Shown here: in pieces, positions 18,693 to 27,996 of the stretch
How positions within the stretch are numbered: position 1 is the first letter of the stretch
How the letters are laid out: every line of letters starts with the position of its first letter
NCBI RefSeq assembly: GCF_000373925.1
Contig: NZ_KB892768.1
Location: 144,018-208,017, forward strand
Length of the DNA stretch: 64,000 nt
From: Actinopolymorpha alba DSM 45243
GTDB taxonomy: Bacteria > Actinomycetota > Actinomycetes > Propionibacteriales > Actinopolymorphaceae
Direction: 5' to 3'
The notes under the pieces: generated by a model
Database searches by the model: none
What the model was told of the DNA's origin: nothing
Seen by the model: only the letters and a program-made list of their open reading frames with translations
Made by a program: the position numbers and the translations under genes

Positions 18693-20282
18693 TCAGTCGA
18701 GATAGTCGCGGAGCACCTGCGACCGGCTGGGGTGGCGCAGCTTGCTCATCGTCTTGGACTCGATCTGCCGGATCCGCTCCCGCGTCACGCCGTACACCTT
18801 GCCGATCTCGTCTAAAGTCTTCGGCTGGCCGTCGGTGAGCCCGAAGCGCATGGAGACCACGCCCGCCTCGCGCTCCGACAGCGTGTCGAGGACCGCGTGC
18901 AGCTGCTCCTGCAACAGAGTGAACGACACCGCATCAGCCGGGACGATCGCCTCGGAGTCCTCGATCAGGTCGCCGAACTCGGAGTCGCCATCCTCACCGA
19001 GCGGGGTGTGCAGGGAGATCGGCTCGCGGCCGTACTTCTGGACCTCGATGACCTTCTCCGGGGTCATGTCGAGTTCCTTGGCCAGCTCCTCCGGCGTGGG
19101 CTCGCGACCGAGGTCCTGCAGCATCTGCCGCTGGACGCGGGCGAGCTTGTTGATGACTTCGACCATGTGCACCGGGATGCGGATCGTGCGGGCCTGGTCG
19201 GCCATCGCGCGGGTGATCGCCTGCCGGATCCACCAGGTGGCGTACGTCGAGAACTTGTAGCCCTTGGTGTAGTCGAACTTCTCCACCGCCCGGATCAGAC
19301 CGAGGTTGCCCTCCTGGATCAGGTCGAGGAAGAGCATGCCGCGGCCGGTGTAGCGCTTGGCCAGCGAGACCACCAGCCGGAGGTTCGCCTCGAGCAGGTG
19401 GTTCTTGGCCCTCCGGCCGTCCTCGGCGATCCACTCCAGCTCGGTGAGCATCTCCACCGGCGGCGGCTCGGTCTCGCCGGCGAGCTTCTCCTCGGCGAAC
19501 AGACCTGCCTCGATCCGCTTGGCCAGCTCCACCTCCTGCTCGGCGTTGAGCAGAGGAACCTTGCCGATCTGCTTGAGGTAGTCCTTGACCGGGTCAGCGG
19601 TGGCACCGGCCGCCAGGACCTGCTGCTCGGGCTCGTCGGTGTCGTCACCCTCCGAGAGCACGAAACCTTCGTCCTCGAGCTCGGCCTCGAGTGCGACATC
19701 GATCTCGCCGCCCTCGGGATCCGTGCTGGCCTCGGAATCGTCCGCGCCCTTCTTAGCCACCGCCTTCTTGGCTTTGGTGGTGTTGGCGGCGGCCTTCTTG
19801 GCGACCTTGCTGGTTGTTACCTTCTTGGGCGCGCTCTTGACCGCGCCCGACTCCTCCACCGGGTCGGCGACCTCCACCGGCGTGTCAGCGGTGAGACCTG
19901 CGGCGTCGCCGTTGGCGGCGGCCAGGGCCGGCGCCACCTTCGCCGGATCAGCGGCGTCTTTGACGGTCTGCGCGTTGGGGGCGGAACTCGTGCGCTTGGC
20001 CGGAGCGGTCGCACGCTGGGTGACGGCCGCGGCGCGCCTCGACGCGGCGGCCGCAACCCGCTTGCGGGTTGTCTGGGTTGTGGAGTCGACCGACACGGTC
20101 ACACCTTCCTCACCGAGGTACCGCAGCAGGTTGACCCACTGGGTCTTGTCGATCCCGACTTCCTCGCACGCGCCACGCACCTCCTCCGCGGTGACGTGCC
20201 CCCGCTGACGTCCCTGCGCGACGAGGCGCTGGACTTCCGGGCTTTCAAGGAGTTGGGCATTCCGGGACGTGCGGGACGACAC
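18693..20282 (-). CDS. hrdB: primary RNA polymerase sigma factor, HrdB/SigA type
   Basis: A 529-residue principal sigma factor, close to SigA of M. tuberculosis (528) and HrdB. It has region 1.1 near the start ([19 protein letters not shown], then [16 protein letters not shown]), a long Lys/Ala-rich linker (about residues 80-190), the acidic [19 protein letters not shown] box, and regions 1.2-4.2 ending RDYLD. I use the GTG at 20282, preceded by AGGAGG at a short 3-base spacing; no credible start lies further upstream. The downstream paralogue shares almost all of regions 1.2-4.2 but lacks 1.1. Retention of 1.1 makes this one the likely essential sigma. Confidence 0.92.
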   Translation of the reverse strand: MSSRTSRNAQLLESPEVQRLVAQGRQRGHVTAEEVRGACEEVGIDKTQWVNLLRYLGEEGVTVSVDSTTQTTRKRVAAAASRRAAAVTQRATAPAKRTSSAPNAQTVKDAADPAKVAPALAAANGDAAGLTADTPVEVADPVEESGAVKSAPKKVTTSKVAKKAAANTTKAKKAVAKKGADDSEASTDPEGGEIDVALEAELEDEGFVLSEGDDTDEPEQQVLAAGATADPVKDYLKQIGKVPLLNAEQEVELAKRIEAGLFAEEKLAGETEPPPVEMLTELEWIAEDGRRAKNHLLEANLRLVVSLAKRYTGRGMLFLDLIQEGNLGLIRAVEKFDYTKGYKFSTYATWWIRQAITRAMADQARTIRIPVHMVEVINKLARVQRQMLQDLGREPTPEELAKELDMTPEKVIEVQKYGREPISLHTPLGEDGDSEFGDLIEDSEAIVPADAVSFTLLQEQLHAVLDTLSEREAGVVSMRFGLTDGQPKTLDEIGKVYGVTRERIRQIESKTMSKLRHPSRSQVLRDYLD

Positions 20283-20488
20283 GACCCTCCTCTCGTCGTA
20301 CCTGTGGTGAGAGTGACCGGGACACCGGGCCTTATGCAAGAGAGCATTCTGGCACGTCCCGGCGCAGATGCACGCGCGGCACCTGCTTGGGGGCGGTCAG
20401 GAAGACGTCGCGGCACGAGTGCGCCTCACGATCGGGCCCGGTTGACTCGATGTCCCAGCATACGTCGGCCTCCAAGTGACGCTCCTTT

Positions 20489-21061
20489 TCAGCGCCCAGC
20501 CTTCGCGGCACGCTTCTGCTCCTGCTTGTATGCCCGCACCTTGGCGAGCGAATCCGCGTCGATCACATCAGCCACCGACCGGAAGACACCGACCTCGCCG
20601 TACCCACCTGTCACCCGCGACCAACCCTCGGGACGTACGCCGAACTGCTTGCCCAGGAGCGCAAGGAAGATCGTCGCCTTGACCGTGCCATACCCAGGCA
20701 GGGCCTTGAGTCGGCGCAGGAGTTCGTCGGCGGTCGCGACGTCAGACCAGATACGGGCGGCATCCCCGTCGTACTCATCAAGGACGTACTGCGCCAGCGT
20801 CTGGATCCGGCCGGCCATCGCGCCGGGGTAACGATGAACGGCGGGCGGCCCGGTGCAGAGTTTGGCGAACGCGTCCGGGTCGTAGGCCGCGACGACGGCG
20901 GGGTCGAGAGGACCCCCGAGCCGCTCGACGATGACGTAGGGGCCAAGGAAGGCCCGCTCCATCGGGAACTGCTGGTCCAGCAACATCGCGGTCAGCAAGG
21001 AGAAGGGGTGGTTCTCCAACTCGACGTCGGCCGCGGCGTTGCCGGTGATGCTGATGGCCAT
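20489..21061 (-). CDS. HhH-GPD-type base excision DNA repair protein
   Basis: A 190-residue protein of the actinobacterial HhH-GPD family. LENHPFSLLTAMLLDQQFPMERA starts the glycosylase-like helical fold, and LKALPGYGTVKATIFLALLGKQFG contains the helix-hairpin-helix (LPGYG) that grips DNA. It is shorter than EndoIII and lacks a 4Fe-4S cysteine cluster. The lesion specificity is unknown. The C-terminus is basic (KQEQKRAAKAGR). Confidence 0.86.
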   Translation of the reverse strand: MAISITGNAAADVELENHPFSLLTAMLLDQQFPMERAFLGPYVIVERLGGPLDPAVVAAYDPDAFAKLCTGPPAVHRYPGAMAGRIQTLAQYVLDEYDGDAARIWSDVATADELLRRLKALPGYGTVKATIFLALLGKQFGVRPEGWSRVTGGYGEVGVFRSVADVIDADSLAKVRAYKQEQKRAAKAGR

Positions 21062-21129
21062 GGGTCAATCCTCGCTGGTCTCCTAGGGAAGTCCCAAATC
21101 GGACACTCTGCTACCGCGGTCGGGCGTTT

Positions 21130-21516
21130 TCAGGACGACTCCGCCTTCACCGCGAGAACGGGGCAGGGCGCGTCGAGAAGGACCCGCTGGGCGTTACTGC
21201 CAAGAATGAGTTTTCCGACCGGCGAACGCCTGCGTAGTCCGATCACGATGAAGTCGGCCCGCACCTCGTCGGCGACCGCGATGAGGTCCTCGGCGGGTTC
21301 GAGCCCGTGCGCGCGTTCCCGAACCTCATGCGTGAGATCCTCGCCGGCCAGCTCGCCAAGGACGGCACCCAGAGCCTCGTCTGCCGCCGGCTCCGACGGG
21401 CTCTGCAGGTTGACCACGACGAGCCTGGCTCTTCGCAGCTTCGCCTCGTCGACCGCTCGGCGCAGGGCCGCCTGCCCCTCGGGCTTGTCGACGTAACCGA
21501 CGACAATCGCCGTCAT
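21130..21516 (-). CDS. universal stress protein, UspA family
   Basis: A 128-residue single-domain Usp. It starts with the usual TAIVVGYVDKPEG strand-turn and ends with GLRRRSPVGKLILGSNAQ, close to the ATP-binding G-2x-G-9x-G-S/T motif, and then LLDAPCPVLAVK. The ATG at 21516 follows GGGAGG at 7 bases. Such proteins respond to stress or nucleotide levels; the target is unknown. It stands alone downstream of a gap that holds its promoter. Confidence 0.9.
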   Translation of the reverse strand: MTAIVVGYVDKPEGQAALRRAVDEAKLRRARLVVVNLQSPSEPAADEALGAVLGELAGEDLTHEVRERAHGLEPAEDLIAVADEVRADFIVIGLRRRSPVGKLILGSNAQRVLLDAPCPVLAVKAESS

Positions 21517-21632
21517 CAGCGCACCTCCCGCAGACCGGGTTAGCTATAGCGGATCCAAGGCCCGGACGCTACTACAGGTACACCTGTGGATGGCGAACGC
21601 CGACGATCTCCCGGTCGCGGCAGAGTGCGGGC

Positions 21633-22178
21633 ATGCCCGCCACCCACAGATCGTCACCGCCAGCGTCGACTCATGCGGAGCTCGCCAACCTGTTCGCCGT
21701 CGCGGTCTGGAGGCTGCGCCGCCGCACCCGCCGGCGGCTGTTCGCGGCGACCGCCCACGTCATTCTCCTCCGTGCGGACGGCGCGCCCACGCGGCCGCCA
21801 TCTGACGACCTTCTCGCGACCACCACCATGCGGCCGGACCATGCCCTGCGAGTCGACCTGGCGGTCGGCGCGCTCGACCGCGAGCTCGCGTCCGCCAGGC
21901 CGGTGAAGGAAGCGTCTGGCGGGCCGGTGAAGGAAGCGTCTGGCGAGGGTGGCAGCCACTTCGCTGCCACCCTCGCAGCACTACTGGTGGTGCGCCCCGG
22001 GCCGATGGAGCCGTCCGACGAGGACTTCGGGTGGTGGCGTGCATGGCTCGTCGCCTGCGACATCGTCGGTGTAAGTGCCGGCCCGGCCTACATCGCCACC
22101 CGGATCGGGTGGTTCGACCTCAACGGACCGGGCCACGTGATCGTGCCCCGTCTGCGAGCGCGGCGTAACGGTTTGTGA
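21633..22178 (+). CDS. hypothetical protein with internal duplication
   Basis: A 181-residue protein I do not recognise. It is Arg-rich near the start (WRLRRRTRRRLF), with a central Ala/Leu-rich part and a Trp-rich end (DEDFGWWRAWLVACDIVG). Residues 89-104 hold a tandem GPVKEASG repeat from an exact 24-bp duplication. The reading frame keeps strong third-position G/C bias through its length, which supports coding. It is convergent with the Wbl gene, whose end lies 41 bases away. Confidence 0.6.
   Translation: MPATHRSSPPASTHAELANLFAVAVWRLRRRTRRRLFAATAHVILLRADGAPTRPPSDDLLATTTMRPDHALRVDLAVGALDRELASARPVKEASGGPVKEASGEGGSHFAATLAALLVVRPGPMEPSDEDFGWWRAWLVACDIVGVSAGPAYIATRIGWFDLNGPGHVIVPRLRARRNGL
21898..21945 (+). 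repeat. exact 24-bp tandem duplication inside a coding region
   Basis: Two identical 24-bp copies lie at 21898-21921 and 21922-21945 and encode GPVKEASG twice. Lack of any difference suggests a recent slippage event in the hypothetical gene. Confidence 0.85.
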
Positions 22179-22219
22179 CCACGCCACGGGCCGGGCTGCG
22201 GGCATCCGCGGAGGAGCGC

Positions 22220-22531
22220 CTACGCGGCCGGAGAAGCTACCCGGGATCGGCGCTGCGCCAGCCGGCTCGCCTCTGTCGTCCCGCCCCACACGCCGTAGGT
22301 CTCCGGAAGGCTCGTCGCATGCTTCTGGCACTGATCGCGTACTGGGCAGCGGGCACAGATCGCGAGGGCATAGCGCTCGCGATCGGTACGCTCGGGCGGT
22401 TTCTCCCCCTCTGGGCCGTAGAAAAGGTCCGACGGCTCACTGCGGCAGGCCGCGTGCTCCTGCCAATCCCAGGAACACCCGACCATCAACGGACGTCGAC
22501 CCCCGCGGCCGACGGAGCGCTGGTTGGACAT
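22220..22531 (-). CDS. WhiB-family iron-sulfur transcriptional regulator
   Basis: A 103-residue Wbl protein. Cluster ligands are Cys29, Cys59, Cys62 and Cys68 (C-x29-C-xx-C-x5-C), followed by the G-V-W-G-G turn (YGVWGGTTEASR) and a basic tail that binds DNA. Cys19 is an additional cysteine. Wbl proteins bind the sigma factor SigA region 4 and sense O2, NO or redox state. The subgroup (WhiB1-7) is not clear from sequence alone. The ATG at 22531 follows a G-rich ribosome site. Confidence 0.92.
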   Translation of the reverse strand: MSNQRSVGRGGRRPLMVGCSWDWQEHAACRSEPSDLFYGPEGEKPPERTDRERYALAICARCPVRDQCQKHATSLPETYGVWGGTTEASRLAQRRSRVASPAA

Positions 22532-22697
22532 GATCGCCCCCTCTCTGCGGCTTCAGACGCTTTACGCGAGATGACGGTTGCCTCGGACATGATCAAACTG
22601 CGCGGACATGGGTGAATTGCGTTCGGTCGCTCGGCCACGAAACACGAACGGAGACGAGCCCAACCGAACCCGTCGGCAACAGGACGTCAACCGAGGA

Positions 22698-24176
22698 TCA
22701 TTCGACCGGCCAGGTATGGACCGGAGCGTTGGTCGACATGTTCTCGACGTAACGGGACATCATGGCCCGTAGCGTTTCCAGCCGGGACATTCCTCCGCGG
22801 TCGTACAGCCGGTGGAACACCGCTGCCTGCCACTCGGCGCCATTCTGTCCAGACAGGCATCGTTGCTCGATCACGCCGAGAAGCCGGTCGCGTTGTGTGG
22901 CGTCGACTCCCCAGATGTCAAGCCCCTCCTGAGCAAGTGGCAGCAACTTGCGCACCATGAGTTCGGGCACGCCGAGCATTCCGGACGCCGGCCAGTACTG
23001 CTGGGCGCGCAGCCCGAACCGCGCACCACGGAAGAAGTTCTCGGCCGCGGCGTCGAACGACAGCTGTGCCCACACCGGGCGGTCGTCGTCAGCGAGTCGA
23101 CGGACGAGCCCGACGAAGAACGCGGCGTTGGCAAGGGTGTCAACGACCGTGGGTCCGGCCGGCAGAACGCGGTTCTCGATCCGCAGATGTGGGCTGTCGT
23201 CCACCACGTCATAGACGGGACGATTCCAGCGGTAGATCGTGCCGTTGTGCAGGCGTAGCTCGGAGAGACCGGGAGTGACGTCGTGGGCGAGGAGGTCCAT
23301 GGGATCCTCGTCGTCGCATACCGGAAGCAGGGGTGGGAAGTAGCGAACGTTTTCGGTGAACAGATCGCCCACTGATTCGATCCAGCGTTCTCCGAACCAC
23401 ACCCGTGGCCGGACCCCCTGCTCCTTGAGCTCGAGACTGCGGGTGTCGATCGCCTGCTCAAAGAGCTTGGTGCGGGTTTCGCGCCAGAGTTCCTTACCGA
23501 GGAAGAACGGCGAGTTGGCGCAGACCGCGACCTGAGGGCCGGCGATCGCCTGTGCGGCGTTCCAGTAAGCGGGGAAGGCTTCTTGGCTCAGCTGGAGATG
23601 AACCTGGGTGCTCGTGCAGGCTGACTCGGGCGCCACCGAGTCGGTCGTGATCGCAAGGGTCTCCTCCCCCTCGATCATGATCTGGATGTCCTCGCCGCGA
23701 GCGAGGATGATCTGGTCGTTGAGAAGTCGGTAACGGGTCCTGGCCGAGAGTGCGTCGAACGTCATGTGCGCGGTCGTCACTGTCGGGAGGATGCCGACCA
23801 TCGCCAGGCGGACGCCGTACCTTCTCGCCGTCGCATCGGCTGCGTCGATGCGTGCCCGCAGGTCGTCCTCGAATTCCTTGAACGCACTGCCCTCAAGGCG
23901 GCGTGGCGCGACATTTACCTCGATGTTGTATTGCGCCAGCTCGGTCTGAAATGCGGGGTCACCCAGGTCATGGAGGAGTTCGGAGTTGCGCAACGCCGGA
24001 TCGGCCTTGTGGTCAACGAGGTTGAACTCGATTTCGAAGCCGACAAAGGGTTGACCGACGTCGAACCTACCCTCCTCGAGCATCTGGGCGTGTGCCTGTA
24101 GGCAGCGACGAAGCTTCTGCCTGAAGCGGGTGCGATCTTCGGGGGTGAAAGTCCGGCGCTCGATGTCCTGACCCAT
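22698..24176 (-). CDS. glutamate-cysteine ligase-family (GCS2) carboxylate-amine ligase
   Basis: A 492-residue ATP-dependent ligase of the GCS2 superfamily. Visible are the N-terminal GFEIEFNLVD (metal/ATP acid residues), the pair SACTSTQVHLQLS near the centre, NSPFFLGKELWRETR and the late HLRIENRVLPAGPTVVDT. Actinobacteria use mycothiol, with EgtA and several GCS2 paralogues performing different glutamyl or amine ligations, so the exact substrate is open. I choose the ATG at 24176, since GGAGGAG lies 5 bases ahead. The long 500-residue form is different from the 370-residue YbdK type. Confidence 0.82.
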   Translation of the reverse strand: MGQDIERRTFTPEDRTRFRQKLRRCLQAHAQMLEEGRFDVGQPFVGFEIEFNLVDHKADPALRNSELLHDLGDPAFQTELAQYNIEVNVAPRRLEGSAFKEFEDDLRARIDAADATARRYGVRLAMVGILPTVTTAHMTFDALSARTRYRLLNDQIILARGEDIQIMIEGEETLAITTDSVAPESACTSTQVHLQLSQEAFPAYWNAAQAIAGPQVAVCANSPFFLGKELWRETRTKLFEQAIDTRSLELKEQGVRPRVWFGERWIESVGDLFTENVRYFPPLLPVCDDEDPMDLLAHDVTPGLSELRLHNGTIYRWNRPVYDVVDDSPHLRIENRVLPAGPTVVDTLANAAFFVGLVRRLADDDRPVWAQLSFDAAAENFFRGARFGLRAQQYWPASGMLGVPELMVRKLLPLAQEGLDIWGVDATQRDRLLGVIEQRCLSGQNGAEWQAAVFHRLYDRGGMSRLETLRAMMSRYVENMSTNAPVHTWPVE

Positions 24177-24275
24177 CTCCGCTCCTCCCCAGGAGGCTTG
24201 TTGGAGCGTCGCATTGTGACCGGCCACCCGCCAAGGGGGCTGCGGTCACTGTGTTGCCAGAATTCGTCAGAGCTG

Positions 24276-24356
24276 AGAGGTCGCGCAAATAGTGGCGCGG
24301 CCAACGTGGATGCCAGGCGACGCGCAGCCCGCGACCTCCCTCTTTGCGCGACCTCT
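24276..24356. repeat. spaced 14-bp perfect inverted repeat
   Basis: AGAGGTCGCGCAAA at 24276-24289 is repeated in inverse at 24343-24356, with 53 bases between. It lies in the 223-bp gap between the DUF4192 stop and the ligase start, both minus strand. It could be a pair of operator sites or a large stem. Confidence 0.6.
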
Positions 24357-24399
24357 AACCCGGATGGGGAGGAGGGAAACGAAAGGTACGTCACACCTG

Positions 24400-25458
24400 T
24401 CATCCGGGGTCCTCGTCCGTGCCCTCCGGCCAGGCCGTCGGGGGGACGGCCTGGACCAGGAGTTGGCCGATCAGCTGGGCCATTGAGTAGGAAGGGTCGC
24501 TGGCGTATGCGCGCTCCAATGCGCAGCGGGCAAGCGAACCATGGCCCCGCAGCCACGCGGCGAAGGCCAACAGTGCCGCGGGTGCGACGACGTACGGCTC
24601 GACAGATCGGCGCAGAACCTCCGTCCACAACGTCACATCGAGAGGCGCCGACTCCCGCGTCATCCGGCTCCAGATCTCGTCGCGCACGCGGATGCTGGAG
24701 ACCAGCACCGACGCACGCGCCACCTCCTCATCGCTGAGGTGTCCTGGGCCGGATGCGCAGGCCCGCAGAAGGGTGTCGACGCACGCGCGGCCCATCTCCA
24801 CCAGCGATTCGGTGTGACCGCACGCCGAGCTGGCATCGTCATCGTGGTCATCCTCGACCACCATCGCCAGGTCAGCCAGCTCGGCCTCGACCTTCCTCGT
24901 CGCCTTCCGGGCCGCGACCAATGCGCGTCCGCGCACAGGATCGAGAGAACGGCGTAGATCCTCCTCGCCTGCCAGTGCGACCTCCCCCTCGAAGACAGAC
25001 ATCGCGGTGACCGGGTGCTCCTCAAGGTCGTAAGGAGTTCCGGAGCGCGGGCAGCATTCTGGATCGCCGCACGCGTCGGACCACCAGCGCTTGCCGTTGG
25101 CGATCAGCCTGTCGAGGACCGCGATATCTGCGGCGGCCAGGGCTTCTGCCGCGGCACGAAGTGCCGGGCTTGCCTCTGCCTGTCTTGGCGCATAGGCCAC
25201 CAGGATGGCGCCGACCGCTCCATGGCCGCAGAACACCCGCATGAGATAGTCGGCGAGGGCTTCGCAGCTGTCGGGGTCGTCCGGCGGGTCCGGGAGATCC
25301 ACCCGCAGGGTGAACATGATCCGACCGTCATCACCGAATGCCAGTGCCACAAGGCTTTCGTGCGGGTGGTAGCCCACGAGGTAGGGAATCTTGGCCAGGA
25401 TCTCATCCGGCGTCCGCAGGGTCATGACCGGCTTGCCCGGGCTGATTGATGCGTTCAT
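24400..25458 (-). CDS. DUF4192 family protein
   Basis: A 352-residue protein of an actinobacterial family with unknown function. The family opening is clear: LRTPDEILAKIPYLVGYHPHESLVAL, followed by an LRVDLP strand and DPDSCEALADYLM. Residues about 205-215 are Asp-rich (EDDHDDD), and the C-terminus (ALLAFAAWLRGHGSLARCALERA) is the second conserved block, where the protein may count or process small substrates. The ATG at 25458 has no strong ribosome site; ATG further in (MTLRTPDE) is an alternative. It is divergent from DNA polymerase IV. Confidence 0.87.
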   Translation of the reverse strand: MNASISPGKPVMTLRTPDEILAKIPYLVGYHPHESLVALAFGDDGRIMFTLRVDLPDPPDDPDSCEALADYLMRVFCGHGAVGAILVAYAPRQAEASPALRAAAEALAAADIAVLDRLIANGKRWWSDACGDPECCPRSGTPYDLEEHPVTAMSVFEGEVALAGEEDLRRSLDPVRGRALVAARKATRKVEAELADLAMVVEDDHDDDASSACGHTESLVEMGRACVDTLLRACASGPGHLSDEEVARASVLVSSIRVRDEIWSRMTRESAPLDVTLWTEVLRRSVEPYVVAPAALLAFAAWLRGHGSLARCALERAYASDPSYSMAQLIGQLLVQAVPPTAWPEGTDEDPG

Positions 25459-25596
25459 GCGTTCGAGCCTGGCAGCGCCGGCGGAGCGGAAACGGGCGGC
25501 GAGTGGGTCTGTGGACAAGAACGCCGATCCCCTGTCTGTGGACGAATACGTGGCAGCGCTCCCCGGGTTGTCGGGGCACGTTGCGAAGATGTCCGT

Positions 25597-26961
25597 GTGC
25601 GGAGCAAGCCGAGCATCCTTCATCTGGATCTGGATGCGTTCTTCGCCGCCGTGGAGCAGCGCGACAAGCCCTCCCTGCGCGGTAAGCCCGTCATCGTGGG
25701 CGGGTTGGGGCCGCGGGGCGTCGTGTCGACAGCGTCGTACGAAGCGCGGGCGTTCGGGGTTCGTTCGGCCATGCGGATGGCGGAGGCCCGCGCCCGTTGC
25801 CCGCACGCGGCCTATCTCTCGGGGCGCTTCGCGGCCTACCGGATGACGAGTCGCGCGGTGATGGCCGCGCTGCGCGAACTCTCGCCGTTGGTGGAGCCGG
25901 TGTCGTTCGACGAGGCGTACGTCGATCTCGCCGCCGGCGACCTCGGTGACCTCTCCACTACCACCGCCGTCGAGCACATCGCGGACGCGATCAGGGCGCG
26001 TACGTTCGAGGTCAGCGGCGGGCTGACGGCCTCTGTCGGCGCCGGGACGTCCAAGCTCATCGCCAAGATCGCGAGCGACCTACGGAAGCCGGACGGTCGA
26101 CTGGTGGTAGCGGCTGGCACCGAAGCGGAGTTCCTGCATCCGATGCCGGTCTCCCGGATCCCTGGCGTGGGTCCGGCAACCGGGGACCGGCTGCGGCGGA
26201 TCGGCGTCCACACCGTCGGCGAACTCGCCCGGGTCGGTGTGAGCGAACTCGTGGCAGCACTCGGCCAGGCTCACGGTCAGGCCCTCGCGCGGCTGGCCCA
26301 AGCAGAGGACGACCGGCCGGTCGTCGCCGAACGAGAGTCGAAGTCGATCAGCGTCGAGGACACCTTCGACCACGACATCGCCGACCCGCGCCTGCTGCAA
26401 ATGATCGTGGACCGGCTCGCGTCCCGGGTCTGCGAGCGTCTGGCGCGCGAACGCCTTTCCGGGCGCACGGTCACCGTCAAGATCAGGTTGTTCGACTTCT
26501 CGACCCACACCCGCTCGACGACTCTGGCCGGCCCGACCGACGACGTCCGCGTCGTGACCCGGCTCGCCCGCCAACTCCTGACTGACGTGGACACCTCTGC
26601 CGGCGCTCGGCTCCTCGGGGTGGGGGTGTCTGGCCTGGCGGACTGGGTGCAGGACGACCTCTTCACGTCCGTGGTCGACGACGCCGACAACGATGCCGGG
26701 GCCCCTGGTGAACTCGCGATCGGCGGCACTCCCGAAAACCTCGTGAGTGGTACGCCTGATGCCGCGCCGCGGCTCTGGTCGCCGGGCGCCGACGTGGTCC
26801 ACACGACGTACGGCCAGGGATGGGTGTGGGGCGCTGGCCGGGGCCGCGTCACCGTCCGCTTCGAAACCTCCAGCAGTGGACCCGGCCCGGTCCGCACCTT
26901 CGCCGGCGACGATCCCGACCTCGCTGCCTACACGCCCCTGACGTGGAAAGACCCTTCCTGA
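25597..26961 (+). CDS. dinB: DNA polymerase IV, Y-family
   Basis: A 454-residue translesion polymerase. Catalytic acids lie in LHLDLDAFFAAVEQ (about residues 8-21) and SFDEAYVDLA (about 104-113). The helix-hairpin-helix VSRIPGVGPATGDRLRRIG and the little-finger domain (to about 370) follow. There is an extra C-terminal segment (about 395-450, with TTYGQGWVWGAGRGRVTVRFE) not needed in minimal DinB; similar tails occur in some actinobacterial enzymes. The GTG start at 25597 has only a weak site (AAGATG). No SOS-box-like motif was found upstream. Confidence 0.92.
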   Translation: MRSKPSILHLDLDAFFAAVEQRDKPSLRGKPVIVGGLGPRGVVSTASYEARAFGVRSAMRMAEARARCPHAAYLSGRFAAYRMTSRAVMAALRELSPLVEPVSFDEAYVDLAAGDLGDLSTTTAVEHIADAIRARTFEVSGGLTASVGAGTSKLIAKIASDLRKPDGRLVVAAGTEAEFLHPMPVSRIPGVGPATGDRLRRIGVHTVGELARVGVSELVAALGQAHGQALARLAQAEDDRPVVAERESKSISVEDTFDHDIADPRLLQMIVDRLASRVCERLARERLSGRTVTVKIRLFDFSTHTRSTTLAGPTDDVRVVTRLARQLLTDVDTSAGARLLGVGVSGLADWVQDDLFTSVVDDADNDAGAPGELAIGGTPENLVSGTPDAAPRLWSPGADVVHTTYGQGWVWGAGRGRVTVRFETSSSGPGPVRTFAGDDPDLAAYTPLTWKDPS

Positions 26962-27008
26962 GCAGCGATTGGCAACGGCTCTCCCCCGCGCCCGGAACGG
27001 CTGGCTTC

Positions 27009-27053
27009 CAGCACAAAGGCCTCGGTCGCGCCTGAGCGCGTCCGAGGCCTTGT
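27009..27053. terminator. bidirectional terminator between dinB and the PKD gene
   Basis: Arms GCACAAAGGCCTCGG (27009-27023) and CCGAGGCCTTGTGC (27040-27053) pair over 14 bp with one bulged A. It lies between the convergent dinB and PKD-protein stops, so it can end both transcripts. Confidence 0.8.
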
Positions 27054-27084
27054 GCCATGAAGGACCTCAGTCTCATCAACGGCC

Positions 27085-27996
27085 TCAGCGGGTGAGGACG
27101 TCCGACTTCTCCAGCACCGTCACCGGCGTTGTCTGGGTGCCTGGCTGGGTGAAGGTGCCGGGAAGGTCCACCCGGCCCGCGCCAGCGTCGTACCAACCGC
27201 TGTAGGTGACGTCCACCCTGACGGTGTATGACCCGGCGCTCGAGTAGACGTGGTTGACGTCGAAGTTCGGGTACGGTCCGCCCGGCTTCGTCGTGGTCGA
27301 ACTGCCGCCGTCGCCCCAGTGCCAGGTGTAGGAGACGGGAGTGGCATGGACAGTCACGCTGCCGCCCGGGCCGACCTGGATGACCTGAGCCTCGGTGAGG
27401 CCGGTGTAGAAGATCGTCTCGAAGTCGATGAGCGTCCGGCCATTACCCGGATTGACCTCGGCGCTCGCCGCTGGAAGGCCGTATGCCTCCACCCAGCTCA
27501 GCACCTGTTCCGGGGTGATCACGACCTGGTCCGCGTCGTCCGGGCCTCGACACTCGCTGGCCTGGCTCTCCCAGTTGCCGGCGGGCACCCATGCCGAGCC
27601 GTTCCAACGTTCGAGGCGGGTGTAGACGTAGTAACGGAGGTCACCGTCAGTCGGGCACGACGAAACCGCCATCCCACACAGGTTGCCAGGGTCGTTCGGC
27701 GGCGGACCGTTGCCCATGCAGGAGGGCGTGATGTATTCGTCCGTCCTGGTGTCGCCGGGCTGCGGACCTCCCGGACCGGGTTTGTCAGGCCCAGGGCCAG
27801 GGTTGTCAGGCCCCGGGTCACCGTCACCGTTGCAGAGCCCCCAGCGGCAGTCCTCCGCGTGCGCGGTGCCGGTGAAGGTGTTGGTCCAACTCCCCTCAGT
27901 GCCGACGCCGACCAAGCCGAGCGCCAGCACGCCCAGCACGACGCCGACCCGTAGCAGATGACTCAGGACTCGTTGCGGAGTTCGGTGACGACCCAT
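27085..27996 (-). CDS. secreted PKD-domain protein
   Basis: A 303-residue exported protein. A signal peptide of about 45 residues (basic start, LGVLALGLVGVG, ending TAHAE) precedes a Pro/Gly/Asp-rich linker (about 55-80). The C-terminal domain is PKD-like: YTWHWGDGGS, then VNHVYSSAGSYTVRVDVTYSGW, which are the family's two landmarks. PKD domains are adhesive or spacer modules on cell-surface proteins. The ATG at 27996 follows GGAGAAC, and it overlaps the upstream DUF6318 gene by 34 bases. I see no enzymatic domain. Confidence 0.85.
   Translation of the reverse strand: MGRHRTPQRVLSHLLRVGVVLGVLALGLVGVGTEGSWTNTFTGTAHAEDCRWGLCNGDGDPGPDNPGPGPDKPGPGGPQPGDTRTDEYITPSCMGNGPPPNDPGNLCGMAVSSCPTDGDLRYYVYTRLERWNGSAWVPAGNWESQASECRGPDDADQVVITPEQVLSWVEAYGLPAASAEVNPGNGRTLIDFETIFYTGLTEAQVIQVGPGGSVTVHATPVSYTWHWGDGGSSTTTKPGGPYPNFDVNHVYSSAGSYTVRVDVTYSGWYDAGAGRVDLPGTFTQPGTQTTPVTVLEKSDVLTR

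Noticed and set aside
18897..20831. A 644-codon plus-strand frame
   Set aside because: Antisense to the primary sigma factor and DNA repair genes, which are certain.
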